Part shown: piece after piece, positions 7,533 to 14,760 of the stretch
How positions within the stretch are numbered: the first letter of the stretch is position 1
How the letters are laid out: the number at the start of each line of letters is the position of its first letter
Assembly: GCA_048262255.1 (NCBI GenBank)
Contig: JBLXFH010000001.1
Span: 744,001-808,000, forward strand
Source: JABMNT01 sp048262255
GTDB taxonomy: Bacteria > Pseudomonadota > Alphaproteobacteria > Rhodospirillales > Casp-alpha2
Length of the DNA: 64,000 nucleotides
Direction of reading: 5' to 3'
Translations under genes and position numbers: made by a program
Notes under the pieces: generated by a model
The model's database searches: none
Told to the model about the DNA's origin: nothing
What the model saw: the letters and a program-made list of their open reading frames with translations, nothing else

Positions 7533-8177
7533 ATGGATGTCTGTGTTGTTGATTATGGTTCTGGCAATTTACGTTCCGCCGCAAAGGCACTGGAGCGTGC
7601 CATGGCGGAGGCCGGAAAGGGCGGCAATGTCCGGGTAACGGCGGATGCGCAGCACATTCAAAATGCCAACCGGATTGTGCTGCCGGGTGTCGGCGCTTTT
7701 GCCGACTGTCAGGCCGGTATCCAGGCAATTCCCGGTTTGTGGCAGGAGCTGGATGATGCGGTAAAACGCCAGGGTAAACCGCTTTTAGGCATTTGCGTCG
7801 GTATGCAACTCATGGCGGATTGGGGACGGGAGTTTGGTGACACGCCGGGCTTCGGGTGGGTACCGGGTGAGGTCAAAGCGATATCGCCTTCAGATAAAAC
7901 TTTAAAAATTCCCCATATGGGTTGGAATAACTTAATATTTTCAGAAAAACCTCATCCAATACTTGAAGGCATTCAGCCTGGGGCGCATGCTTATTTTGTT
8001 CACTCTTATGCGTTTCAATGTAGAGAAAAGTCAGATGAGCTGGCGCATGTGGATTATGGCGGACATATTGCCGCGGCCATTGGTCATGGCAATGTGGTCG
8101 GTACTCAGTTCCATCCGGAAAAGAGTCAGGCTGTCGGTCTGCGGCTGTTGACCAACTTTTTGAAATGGGCTCCTTAA
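7533..8177 (+). CDS. hisH: Imidazole glycerol phosphate synthase, glutaminase subunit
   Basis: HisH hydrolyses glutamine and channels ammonia to HisF. The 214-residue class I glutamine amidotransferase has DYGSGNLRS at the N-terminus, the oxyanion-hole region LPGVGAF, the nucleophile Cys88 in LLGICVGMQL, and the catalytic HPEKSQ near the end. I chose ATG 7533 over TTG 7527 because GAGG at 7519-7522 is 10 bases from the ATG but only 4 from the TTG. A stretch at about 7880-8030 is clearly richer in A and T than the rest of the gene and its neighbours, although the reading frame and motifs stay intact. Confidence 0.96.
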   Translation: MDVCVVDYGSGNLRSAAKALERAMAEAGKGGNVRVTADAQHIQNANRIVLPGVGAFADCQAGIQAIPGLWQELDDAVKRQGKPLLGICVGMQLMADWGREFGDTPGFGWVPGEVKAISPSDKTLKIPHMGWNNLIFSEKPHPILEGIQPGAHAYFVHSYAFQCREKSDELAHVDYGGHIAAAIGHGNVVGTQFHPEKSQAVGLRLLTNFLKWAP

Positions 8178-8205
8178 AGAGCCACAGGGACAGACAAACC
8201 AGACG

Positions 8206-8940
8206 ATGATTTTTTTTCCAGCCATTGATTTAAAAGACGGCGCGTGTGTACGGTTGTTGCGCGGTGAAATGGACGCTGCCACAGTGTTTAACGACAATCC
8301 TGGTGCACAGGCCTGTGCGTTTGAGACACAGGGCGCAGAATATCTACATGTCGTAGATTTAAATGGCGCTTTTGCCGGTCAGCCGGTCAACGCCGAAGCC
8401 GTGGCATCGATCCTGAGCGCTGTCAGTATGCCCGTACAGCTGGGGGGCGGTATCCGGACCCTGGAAACCATGGAATTCTGGCTGAAAGCGGGCATTCGGC
8501 GGGTTATTCTGGGTACGATTGCCTTGAACGACCCGGATCTGGTACGCGCCGCTTGCAAAACCTTCCCCGGTCAGGTGGCTATAGGTATTGATGCCAAGAA
8601 CGGTTTTGTCGCTACGGAAGGCTGGGCGGAAGTCTCTACCCTGCCGGCACTCGATCTGGCGCGCCAGTTTGAGGACGCAGGCGCTGCCGCGTTGATCCAT
8701 ACGGATATTGGTCGTGATGGCGCCATGCAGGGGCCCAATCTCGCAGCAACGCTGGAAATTGCTGATGCCGTTTCGATACCGGTTATTGTTTCGGGCGGTG
8801 TTTCTTCCATGGAAGATATTCAATTGATTGCGAAAACCGGTAATGGCAGGCTGGAGGGTGTGATTTCTGGTCGCGCCGTCTATGACGGTCATGTCGATGT
8901 GGCAGAGGCGACACGTCTTCTCAAGGAAGGCCTATGCTGA
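8206..8940 (+). CDS. hisA: Phosphoribosylformimino-5-aminoimidazole carboxamide ribotide isomerase
   Basis: HisA is the (beta-alpha)8-barrel isomerase that makes PRFAR, the substrate of HisHF. The 244-residue protein has the first-strand motif PAIDLKDGACVRL with the catalytic Asp, LGGGIRTLE near residue 80, the second catalytic Asp in HTDIGRDGAMQGPN near 168, and the phosphate-binding VSGGVSS near 198. Both half-barrels are present. The end overlaps the hisF start by seven bases (ATGCTGA), typical of translational coupling. Confidence 0.96.
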   Translation: MIFFPAIDLKDGACVRLLRGEMDAATVFNDNPGAQACAFETQGAEYLHVVDLNGAFAGQPVNAEAVASILSAVSMPVQLGGGIRTLETMEFWLKAGIRRVILGTIALNDPDLVRAACKTFPGQVAIGIDAKNGFVATEGWAEVSTLPALDLARQFEDAGAAALIHTDIGRDGAMQGPNLAATLEIADAVSIPVIVSGGVSSMEDIQLIAKTGNGRLEGVISGRAVYDGHVDVAEATRLLKEGLC

Positions 8941-9716
8941 AAACACGCATCATTCCCTGCCTCGATGTAGACAAAGGCCGCGTTGTCAAAGGCGTTAACT
9001 TTGTCGATCTTGTTGATGCTGGTGATCCGGTCGAGCAGGCCAAGGTCTACGATGCCGCAGGCGCCGATGAATTGTGTTTTCTCGATATCACGGCAAGCTC
9101 CGATAACCGGGAAACCATTTACGATGTGGTTGGCCATACCGCCGAGCAGTGCTTTATGCCGGTGACGGTGGGTGGCGGCGTACGGACCTTGGAAGATATT
9201 CGCAAACTCTTACTGGCCGGTGCCGATAAGGTGTCGATCAATACGGCGGCCATCAAGAACCCGGAATTTGTGCGCGAGGCAGCCATCAAATTTGGTGCAC
9301 AATGTATTGTGGTCGCCATTGACGCCAAATCAACGGGACCGGATACATTTGAGATTTTTACTCATGGCGGGCGTAATGCGACGGGGATCGATGCTGTTGA
9401 ATGGGCCGAGCGTATGGCCGCTTACGGGGCAGGCGAACTTTTACTCACCTCTATGGATCGAGACGGTACCAAACAGGGGTTCAATATTCCCTTGACCCGG
9501 GCAGTCGCCGATGCGGTTTCAATACCGGTGATCGCTTCCGGCGGGGTCGGCACCCTGGATCATTTGTATGAAGGTATTGTCGAGGGCCACGCGTCGGCGG
9601 TTCTTGCGGCCTCGATTTTTCATTTCGGAACCTTTACGATCGCCGAGGCCAAACAGCACCTGCTCAGCCGGGGTGCTTTGGTGCGCGACCCTGCCGCCAT
9701 AGAGACAGAAGGATAA
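8934..9716 (+). CDS. hisF: Imidazole glycerol phosphate synthase, cyclase subunit
   Basis: HisF uses the ammonia from HisH to form imidazoleglycerol-phosphate and AICAR. The 260-residue barrel begins RIIPCLDVDKGRVVKGVNF, which includes catalytic Asp11 of the family. It continues with VGGGVRTLED near 80, VVAIDAKS near 127 and TSMDRDGTKQGFN near 173, including the second catalytic Asp, and ends with phosphate-binding ASGGVG near 203. It starts within the last codons of hisA and is followed five bases later by hisE. Confidence 0.97.
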   Translation: MLKTRIIPCLDVDKGRVVKGVNFVDLVDAGDPVEQAKVYDAAGADELCFLDITASSDNRETIYDVVGHTAEQCFMPVTVGGGVRTLEDIRKLLLAGADKVSINTAAIKNPEFVREAAIKFGAQCIVVAIDAKSTGPDTFEIFTHGGRNATGIDAVEWAERMAAYGAGELLLTSMDRDGTKQGFNIPLTRAVADAVSIPVIASGGVGTLDHLYEGIVEGHASAVLAASIFHFGTFTIAEAKQHLLSRGALVRDPAAIETEG

Positions 9717-9721
9717 AACAG

Positions 9722-10063
9722 ATGTCAGATCAACCCGCCAACGGACATATTCTTGAGGACCTTTTTGCCGTCATCGAAAGCCGGCGTGAAGGTGATCCGA
9801 AAGAATCCCATACGGCCAAGCTTTTTAGCAAGGGCCGGGGTAAAATCTGTAAGAAGTTCGGCGAGGAGGCGGTCGAGGTGGTGGTTGCCGCTCTGCACGA
9901 GACAAAAAGCGAGGTGGTGAGCGAAAGCTCTGATATGCTTTATCATCTTCTGGTTCTGTGGGCCGAAGCTGGCGTGCGTCCCGAAGAGGTCTGGACGGAA
10001 CTCCAGGGGCGGGTCGGTATTTCAGGCATTGAAGAAAAAAACAGCCGCCCCCAGGATGATTGA
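9722..10063 (+). CDS. hisE: Phosphoribosyl-ATP pyrophosphatase
   Basis: HisE hydrolyses phosphoribosyl-ATP to phosphoribosyl-AMP, the second step of histidine synthesis. The 113-residue all-alpha MazG-type protein shows SHTAKLFSKGRGKICKKFG, EEAVEVVVAAL and ESSDMLYHLLVLW, containing the Mg-binding glutamates and aspartate. It is a standalone HisE; HisI is not fused and not in the window. The ATG follows hisF by five bases. hisG, hisD, hisC and hisI must lie elsewhere. Confidence 0.95.
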   Translation: MSDQPANGHILEDLFAVIESRREGDPKESHTAKLFSKGRGKICKKFGEEAVEVVVAALHETKSEVVSESSDMLYHLLVLWAEAGVRPEEVWTELQGRVGISGIEEKNSRPQDD

Positions 10064-10074
10064 AGGGCTATGCC

Positions 10075-10440
10075 ATGACCTATGATCCGGAAAACATTTT
10101 TGCCAAAATCCTGCGCGGTGAAATTCCCTGCACGAAGGTGTTTGAAAATGACCATGCACTGGCTTTTGAGGATATCAACCCACAGGCACCTGTGCATGTG
10201 CTGGTGATTCCGAAAGGTGCCTATGTGTCGATGGCGGACTTTTCGAGCCAGGCTACAGATTTGGAAATTGCAGCGTTTAACCGGGCTGTCGGAGAGGTCG
10301 CCCGCCTGAAAGGACTGCAGGAAACCGGCTACCGGACCCTCGCCAATCATGGCGATGATGCGCATCAGGATGTGCCGCATTATCACGTTCATGTGCTGGG
10401 CGGACGTGATCTGGGCGGGTTAGTTAAACCCCCGTCTTAA
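10075..10440 (+). CDS. hinT: HIT-family nucleotide-binding protein (HinT-like)
   Basis: A 121-residue histidine-triad protein, likely a purine nucleoside phosphoramidase like HinT. It starts MTYDPENIFAKILRGEIPC and has FEDINPQAPVHVLVIPK in the middle. The active-site triad is in HQDVPHYHVHVLGG near residue 107. The ATG at 10075 fits the family start better than an in-frame TTG at 10060. It lies 11 bases after hisE; HIT genes often close his operons in alphaproteobacteria. A weak terminator candidate follows at 10526. Confidence 0.93.
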   Translation: MTYDPENIFAKILRGEIPCTKVFENDHALAFEDINPQAPVHVLVIPKGAYVSMADFSSQATDLEIAAFNRAVGEVARLKGLQETGYRTLANHGDDAHQDVPHYHVHVLGGRDLGGLVKPPS

Positions 10441-10525
10441 GCGAATCGACAGCGTTTTTTGCCCTGTTTATCGGAACAGGAGATAGAATCGTGCTTCAAA
10501 ATCCTGAATTAACATAAATTTTTCA

Positions 10526-10549
10526 ATGGCATAGAGGCCATATATTTTT
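10526..10549 (+). terminator. Weak candidate terminator after the his-hinT operon
   Basis: ATGGC (10526-10530), a six-base loop and GCCAT (10537-10541) are followed by a run of five T (10545-10549). The stem is only five base pairs, so its strength is doubtful. It lies 86 bases after the hinT stop in an AT-rich gap before the RTX gene. Confidence 0.35.
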
Positions 10550-10631
10550 CGTTTTGATCGCGTAGTGATTTCGCATAACGTTTCACAATTGCGCGTTTTG
10601 CGGAAGACATGAAGCAACCAGGGTTTACCAC

Positions 10632-12413
10632 GTGCCTGACGGATCCGCCCCGCTAGATATATCTTCAGATCCCTTTGCCACAGACCTGCTGGGGCCGGAA
10701 TGGTCGCGTATGGGCGGCCTGACGGCGGATGATGATCTGGTTGCTTTGCAGGCCGCGGCTCGGTTTGCCGAACTGGCTGTTGAAGTTGCCGAAAAAGAGG
10801 CGTTGGCGAAAGCGGCGGCGGCTGATCATCTCAAACCTAGAGAACCGGCAGACCCATTGGATCAGGTGGCGGCGGACTGGGCCGCAAAAATCGAGGCTGA
10901 TGAACAGATTATCCATGCGTTTTTGGGGATTGAAGACCCAATCGGTCAGGAGGCGGCCAGCGTTTTTCGTGAAGCCGATGTGGACGCCCGCCTTGAGGCG
11001 TTTCTTGAAAACTTGCCGGACGCCTTTCTGGAAAACGGTGAACTGGCGGCACTGAGCGCCTTTGACGCGGCGCTGGCTCGGGGGTCTGATGCGGAGGAAG
11101 CCCTGTCTGCGGCCATTCAGGCTGCCGAACAGGTGGAGACCAGTGCCCAAACCGGCGCAGCTCTGGCCAGTCTTCCCTCAGGAATTGGCCTGAATACAGC
11201 GGCCCGACGGGATGATGCTGCTGACAGGGTTGAAGTGGAAGCATCAGAATCAGAGACAGGGGAAGCCGTGGCTGTGAATGCGCTGCCTTTTGTCTCATCC
11301 ATTCCGGTAGGTTTGTTATCGGCATTTGCCCAGGGGCAGACCGGTGCCAACGATCAGGCTTTCGGTTTCGGTTTTCAGTTTCAACCGGAAGCCGTCAGGG
11401 TTTTTGTTCCGGCCGAAAACCGGCCTGATACGCCGCGTCAGGACGTCGTGGCGTCAACAACGGAAATCAGCCCCTATAGTTCCGTCATAGGTACGGCGGC
11501 TTCGGATCTGCTGGTGGGTAGCCAGAGCCAGGACGCCATGGGTGGTCGGGAAGGTTCGGACTATCTTTATGCGGATGTGCCAACCAATTACGACCCGAAT
11601 AGCCATGACGCTTTGAACCCGCTGACCAATCCTGTTTTTTCGTCTTCTGGCGGTGCCGACATTGTCTCCGGCGGGGCTGGTGATGACATGCTGTGGGGCG
11701 GTGCAGGCGATGATTTTCTGTATGGCGATGTTCCGGATACATCGGCGGCGTTGTTTTCCGAGTTTACCTTTTCATTGGGTGCGACAGCGGGCGGCGATGA
11801 CACGCTTTTCGGGGGCGACGGTAACGACAGCCTGTGGGGTGGTGCCGGAGATGATGAGATCTTTGGCGGTGCCGGTGATGACTGCCTGTCCGGTGATGGG
11901 GGGGCGGACCGGTTGTATGGCAATGGCGGCGCTGACAATATTTTTGGTTACGCGGGTGATGACATCCTGCAAGGGGGGGCGGACGATGACACCCTCAGCG
12001 GCGGCGATGGTGCCGACAGTTTCCAGTTTGCCGGGGGTAGCGGTGTATCAACGGTTGAGCATGTTCAGTCCCTGGGCACCGATACCATTACCGATTATTC
12101 AGCTGCTGATGGCGACAGTTTTTCCCTGTCCGATGCGGATTTTGCCTTTGGCAACACAGGTGCGCTTACTGATGGCGTGAATTATTTTGAAATCGCCGAT
12201 GGAATTCTGTCGTCAGGGCCAATCGATATCTCCGGCGGCGCTTCGGGTTCGGCCATATTGGTGATGGGCGCCGACAGCGGCACCGATGGTGTATCGCTTT
12301 ACTACACGGAAGATGCTCAAGCAGCCAGCAACCTCAATTCCTACCAGATTGCCGATCTGATTAGCGTCAACGCCTCGGACTTTGAAGCGGCGGATTTTCT
12401 TCTCACCAACTGA
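10632..12413 (+). CDS. RTX-type calcium-binding secreted protein
   Basis: A 593-residue protein with hemolysin-type Ca2+-binding nonapeptide repeats (GGxGxDxLx). Repeats lie in two blocks, about residues 340-366 (SGGAGDDMLWGGAGDDFLYG) and 387-465 (GGDDTLFGG, GGAGDDEIFGG, GGADRLYGNG, GGADDDTLSGG). After them comes the usual C-terminal domain of type I secreted RTX proteins (DTITDYSAADGDSFSL), ending FEAADFLLTN, a plausible uncleaved secretion signal. The first 330 residues are Ala/Glu/Asp-rich and helical, with no domain I recognise and no N-terminal signal peptide. The start is a GTG at 10632; I saw no better in-frame ATG. No ABC exporter or membrane-fusion protein lies in the window. Adhesin, surface-layer or enzyme roles are all possible. 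Confidence 0.85.
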   Translation: MPDGSAPLDISSDPFATDLLGPEWSRMGGLTADDDLVALQAAARFAELAVEVAEKEALAKAAAADHLKPREPADPLDQVAADWAAKIEADEQIIHAFLGIEDPIGQEAASVFREADVDARLEAFLENLPDAFLENGELAALSAFDAALARGSDAEEALSAAIQAAEQVETSAQTGAALASLPSGIGLNTAARRDDAADRVEVEASESETGEAVAVNALPFVSSIPVGLLSAFAQGQTGANDQAFGFGFQFQPEAVRVFVPAENRPDTPRQDVVASTTEISPYSSVIGTAASDLLVGSQSQDAMGGREGSDYLYADVPTNYDPNSHDALNPLTNPVFSSSGGADIVSGGAGDDMLWGGAGDDFLYGDVPDTSAALFSEFTFSLGATAGGDDTLFGGDGNDSLWGGAGDDEIFGGAGDDCLSGDGGADRLYGNGGADNIFGYAGDDILQGGADDDTLSGGDGADSFQFAGGSGVSTVEHVQSLGTDTITDYSAADGDSFSLSDADFAFGNTGALTDGVNYFEIADGILSSGPIDISGGASGSAILVMGADSGTDGVSLYYTEDAQAASNLNSYQIADLISVNASDFEAADFLLTN

Positions 12414-12454
12414 CTGCGCAGCATCCATCACAAATATTCACACGGCTTTGATAT

Positions 12455-12468
12455 TCCGTAAATACGGA
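12455..12468. promoter_or_regulatory. Palindrome, possible operator of the 59-residue protein gene
   Basis: TCCGTA-AA-TACGGA is a perfect dyad of 6-base arms. Downstream at 12485-12495 are overlapping -10-like elements (TATTAT, TATATT, TATTCT). If one of these is used, the dyad centre (12461.5) sits near -38 to -41, the position of a class II activator. It lies between the RTX stop and the start at 12541. This is visible in sequence but untested. Confidence 0.4.
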
Positions 12469-12540
12469 CGTAAAAGCTGCACACTATTATATTCTAATAA
12501 ACGCGGGTGTCGTGTTTTATTGAAATTAAAAAGGTGTGTG

Positions 12541-12720
12541 ATGGCGAGCAAAACGTCCGAACTGAAACGCGGCATTGAAGAAACATTTGATATCGAAAAA
12601 CTAGACCGCCTTGAAGGTTTGGCTGAAGAGTTGAAAAAAATGGGCCGCGAATCAACAGCCGCCGACCTGGAACAATTAATTCGAGACGAGAAGGCGACAG
12701 GAAATCCCCCCGTTTCCTGA
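12541..12720 (+). CDS. 59-residue hypothetical helical protein
   Basis: A small, charged, predicted all-helical protein: MASKTSELKRGIEETF, then KLDRLEGLAEELKKMG and ADLEQLIRDEKATG. It has no signal peptide or membrane segment. I chose ATG 12541, preceded by AAAAAGG about 10 bases upstream; the in-frame upstream sequence back to 12382 overlaps the RTX 3' end and is not protein-like. Heptad-like spacing of Leu and Ile suggests a short amphipathic helix pair or coiled coil. I do not recognise the family. A dyad and promoter-like elements lie upstream and a strong hairpin 10 bases downstream, so it may be a single-gene transcription unit. Confidence 0.65.
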   Translation: MASKTSELKRGIEETFDIEKLDRLEGLAEELKKMGRESTAADLEQLIRDEKATGNPPVS

Positions 12721-12730
12721 TGCCGTCGTC

Positions 12731-12764
12731 TGCGGTCGGGGTATATAAATATACTCCGACCGCA
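12731..12764. terminator. Long hairpin between the 59-residue gene and comM
   Basis: TGCGGTCGGGGTATAT (12731-12746) and ATATACTCCGACCGCA (12749-12764) pair over 16 bases with one G-U and a two-base centre. It is not followed by a T run on either strand, so it is not a textbook intrinsic terminator. It sits between convergent genes and may stop or process both transcripts. Confidence 0.45.
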
Positions 12765-12886
12765 AAACGGCCCTTCCCTTCTTAAATACCCTCAGCAATC
12801 TGCCCCAGAATTTATCGCCTCGTTAAACTTGTTGGTAAGCAGACGGACAAAAACCACCAATAGAAGTCACATAAAACCCATTCTGA

Positions 12887-14470
12887 TTAACTTACCGTCC
12901 TGAGGGCCGGTTGTGCGGTTCGATGCGCCTGTGGATGCGTTTGTTTGCGATAAGATAAGGCCTCAGCGATATGTACACGCTGGACACCCTCTGAACCGTC
13001 AAGGTCGGCCAGGGTGCGGGCGACGCGGAGTATCCGGTGATAAGCCCGGGCCGACAGGCCAAAGCGTTCGGCGGCCTGCATCAGTAGGGTGGCTCCGGCG
13101 TCGTCCGGTTGCGCCAACTGCATCAACAAAGTGCCGTCCATATCGGCATTGGTCCGGATGTGGCCGGGGGCTTTTTGTTTGTTGAGGCGCTCCGTTTGTA
13201 AGCGGCGTGCTGTATCGACACGGGCGCTGACGTCGGCGGTGCCTTCTGCTGGTGGCGGCAGGGCAAGGTCGCGGGGGCGCACGGCCGGCACTTCCATATG
13301 CAGATCAAAGCGGTCGAGCAGAGGCCCGGATAAACGGCTCTGATAGGTTTCGCCACAGGCCGGGGCCCGAGTGCAGGCTCGTTGGGGGTCGGCCAGATGG
13401 CCGCAACGGCAGGGATTCATGGCACCGACCAACTGCACCCGCGCTGGATAGGTGACATGTGCATTGGCACGGGCGATGCGGACCTGTCCGGTTTCAAGGG
13501 GCTGACGCAGAGCTTCCAGGGCGTTGCGGTTGAACTCCGGCAGTTCATCGAGAAACAGAACGCCCAGATGGGCCAGTGACAGTTCACCGGGCCGAACCCG
13601 GTTGCCACCGCCGATCAGGGCTGGCAAGGTCGCCGAGTGATGCGGGTCGCGGAACGGACGCTGGTCCGTCAGATGGCCGTCCTTGAGCGTGCCCGCCACT
13701 GACAGAACCATGCTCAGCTCGAGCACTTCATTGGCGGAGAGTTTTGGCAACAACCCCGGCAAGCGTGCAGCGAGCATGGATTTGCCGGCGCCCGGCGGGC
13801 CGACCATCAGCAAATGATGGCCGCCCGCCGCCGCCACCTCCAGCACCCGCTTCGCCGTTTCCTGACCCTTGATCTCTCGGAGATCAGGGGCTGGGATGGG
13901 GGGCTCGAACGGCGAACCGGGGGCCGGGTCGGGGGTGCCCGGGTCGCCAAAAGCCAGAACCTGAACACCTCTAAAATGGTTGATCAGGACCAGTAAATTG
14001 GCGGCGGCGAGAATGCGCCCGTTGCCGGACCACAGCGCCTCTCGAAGATGTGCCATCGGGCAGATTAAACCCTTGTTTGTGGCAACCGCATGTACGGCCG
14101 TTGGCAGGACACCGGCGACGGGGCGGATTGATCCGTCCAGTGCCAGTTCGCCCAGCGCAACAAAGCCGTCAAGATCTTCCTGGGCGATGACATCCATGGC
14201 GCACAGAAGGCCGAGTGCGATCGGCAGGTCGTAATGGCTTCCCTCCTTGGCCAGATCGGCTGGCGACAGGTTGACGGTGATCCGTTTGTTGGGGAGCGCC
14301 AGCCCAATGGCGTGTAGGGCGGCGCGCACCCGTTCCCGGCTTTCGCCGACAGCCTTGTCGGCAAGCCCGACAATGGTGAAGGCGGGCAAGCCGTTGGTGG
14401 TTTGGACCTGAACGTCAATGCCGACAACTTCAATACCTTGAAAAGCGACTGTCTTGATATGTGCAACCAT
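12887..14470 (-). CDS. comM: ComM/YifB-family Mg-chelatase-like AAA+ ATPase
   Basis: ComM is a hexameric helicase that promotes branch migration during natural transformation in gamma-proteobacteria. The 527-residue protein has the N-terminal ChlI fold (GIEVVGIDVQVQ, GLPAFTIVGL, KRITVNLSPADLAKEG), then the AAA+ core with Walker A VGPPGAGKSMLAARLPGLLP near residue 225 and Walker B LGVLFLDELPEF near 305. The cysteine motif in NPCRCGHL comes next, and the C-terminal region (LSARAYHRILRVARTLADL) matches the family. Length is normal. Its function in alphaproteobacteria is less studied, and no other competence gene is nearby. The start at 14470 faces uxaA across a 290-base divergent gap. Confidence 0.93.
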   Translation of the reverse strand: MVAHIKTVAFQGIEVVGIDVQVQTTNGLPAFTIVGLADKAVGESRERVRAALHAIGLALPNKRITVNLSPADLAKEGSHYDLPIALGLLCAMDVIAQEDLDGFVALGELALDGSIRPVAGVLPTAVHAVATNKGLICPMAHLREALWSGNGRILAAANLLVLINHFRGVQVLAFGDPGTPDPAPGSPFEPPIPAPDLREIKGQETAKRVLEVAAAGGHHLLMVGPPGAGKSMLAARLPGLLPKLSANEVLELSMVLSVAGTLKDGHLTDQRPFRDPHHSATLPALIGGGNRVRPGELSLAHLGVLFLDELPEFNRNALEALRQPLETGQVRIARANAHVTYPARVQLVGAMNPCRCGHLADPQRACTRAPACGETYQSRLSGPLLDRFDLHMEVPAVRPRDLALPPPAEGTADVSARVDTARRLQTERLNKQKAPGHIRTNADMDGTLLMQLAQPDDAGATLLMQAAERFGLSARAYHRILRVARTLADLDGSEGVQRVHIAEALSYRKQTHPQAHRTAQPALRTVS

Positions 14471-14760
14471 CTAAGCCCCCGGTGTGATCCTGTGTTGGGG
14501 GACGTTAAAAGGGATTTTTCTGTGCAACAACAAACCATAGGTTGCATAATGGTAAAGCGGATTTGCTTGCGACTCAGGACCACCTGAAAATGGGGCCCGA
14601 ACCAGAAAAAGCTTCTTTTTCCTCCGAGACCCATCGGGGAGGTGTGGCAATAAAAAAAGAATACCCTTTCGCGCATTGGGGAGATTGTCAGCTCACTTAA
14701 AATTTCATATGATGAGTTTACAATTATTTACAAATTCCGACTTCTGGTAAGGACCCCCGC
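14471..14760. other. Divergent intergenic region comM / uxaA
   Basis: No gene is evident in these 290 bases. They hold TGCAAC...GTTGCA arms around 14522-14547, a perfect short hairpin GAAAAAG-CTT-CTTTTTC (14605-14621), and an imperfect CCTCCGA/TCGGGGAGG stem right after it (14620-14643). From about 14695 the sequence is AT-rich and likely holds the uxaA promoter; AAGGAC at about 14749 is its ribosome binding site. Confidence 0.4.

Noticed and set aside
11640..12030. Repeated GGC GAT GAC sequence as a DNA repeat array
   Set aside because: The periodicity follows the RTX nonapeptides and is protein-level, not a CRISPR or satellite.
14065..14676. Long minus-strand open frame overlapping the comM start
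   Set aside because: It runs in another frame through comM, is rich in Arg/Ser/Pro and shows no motif; comM itself is clearly the gene.
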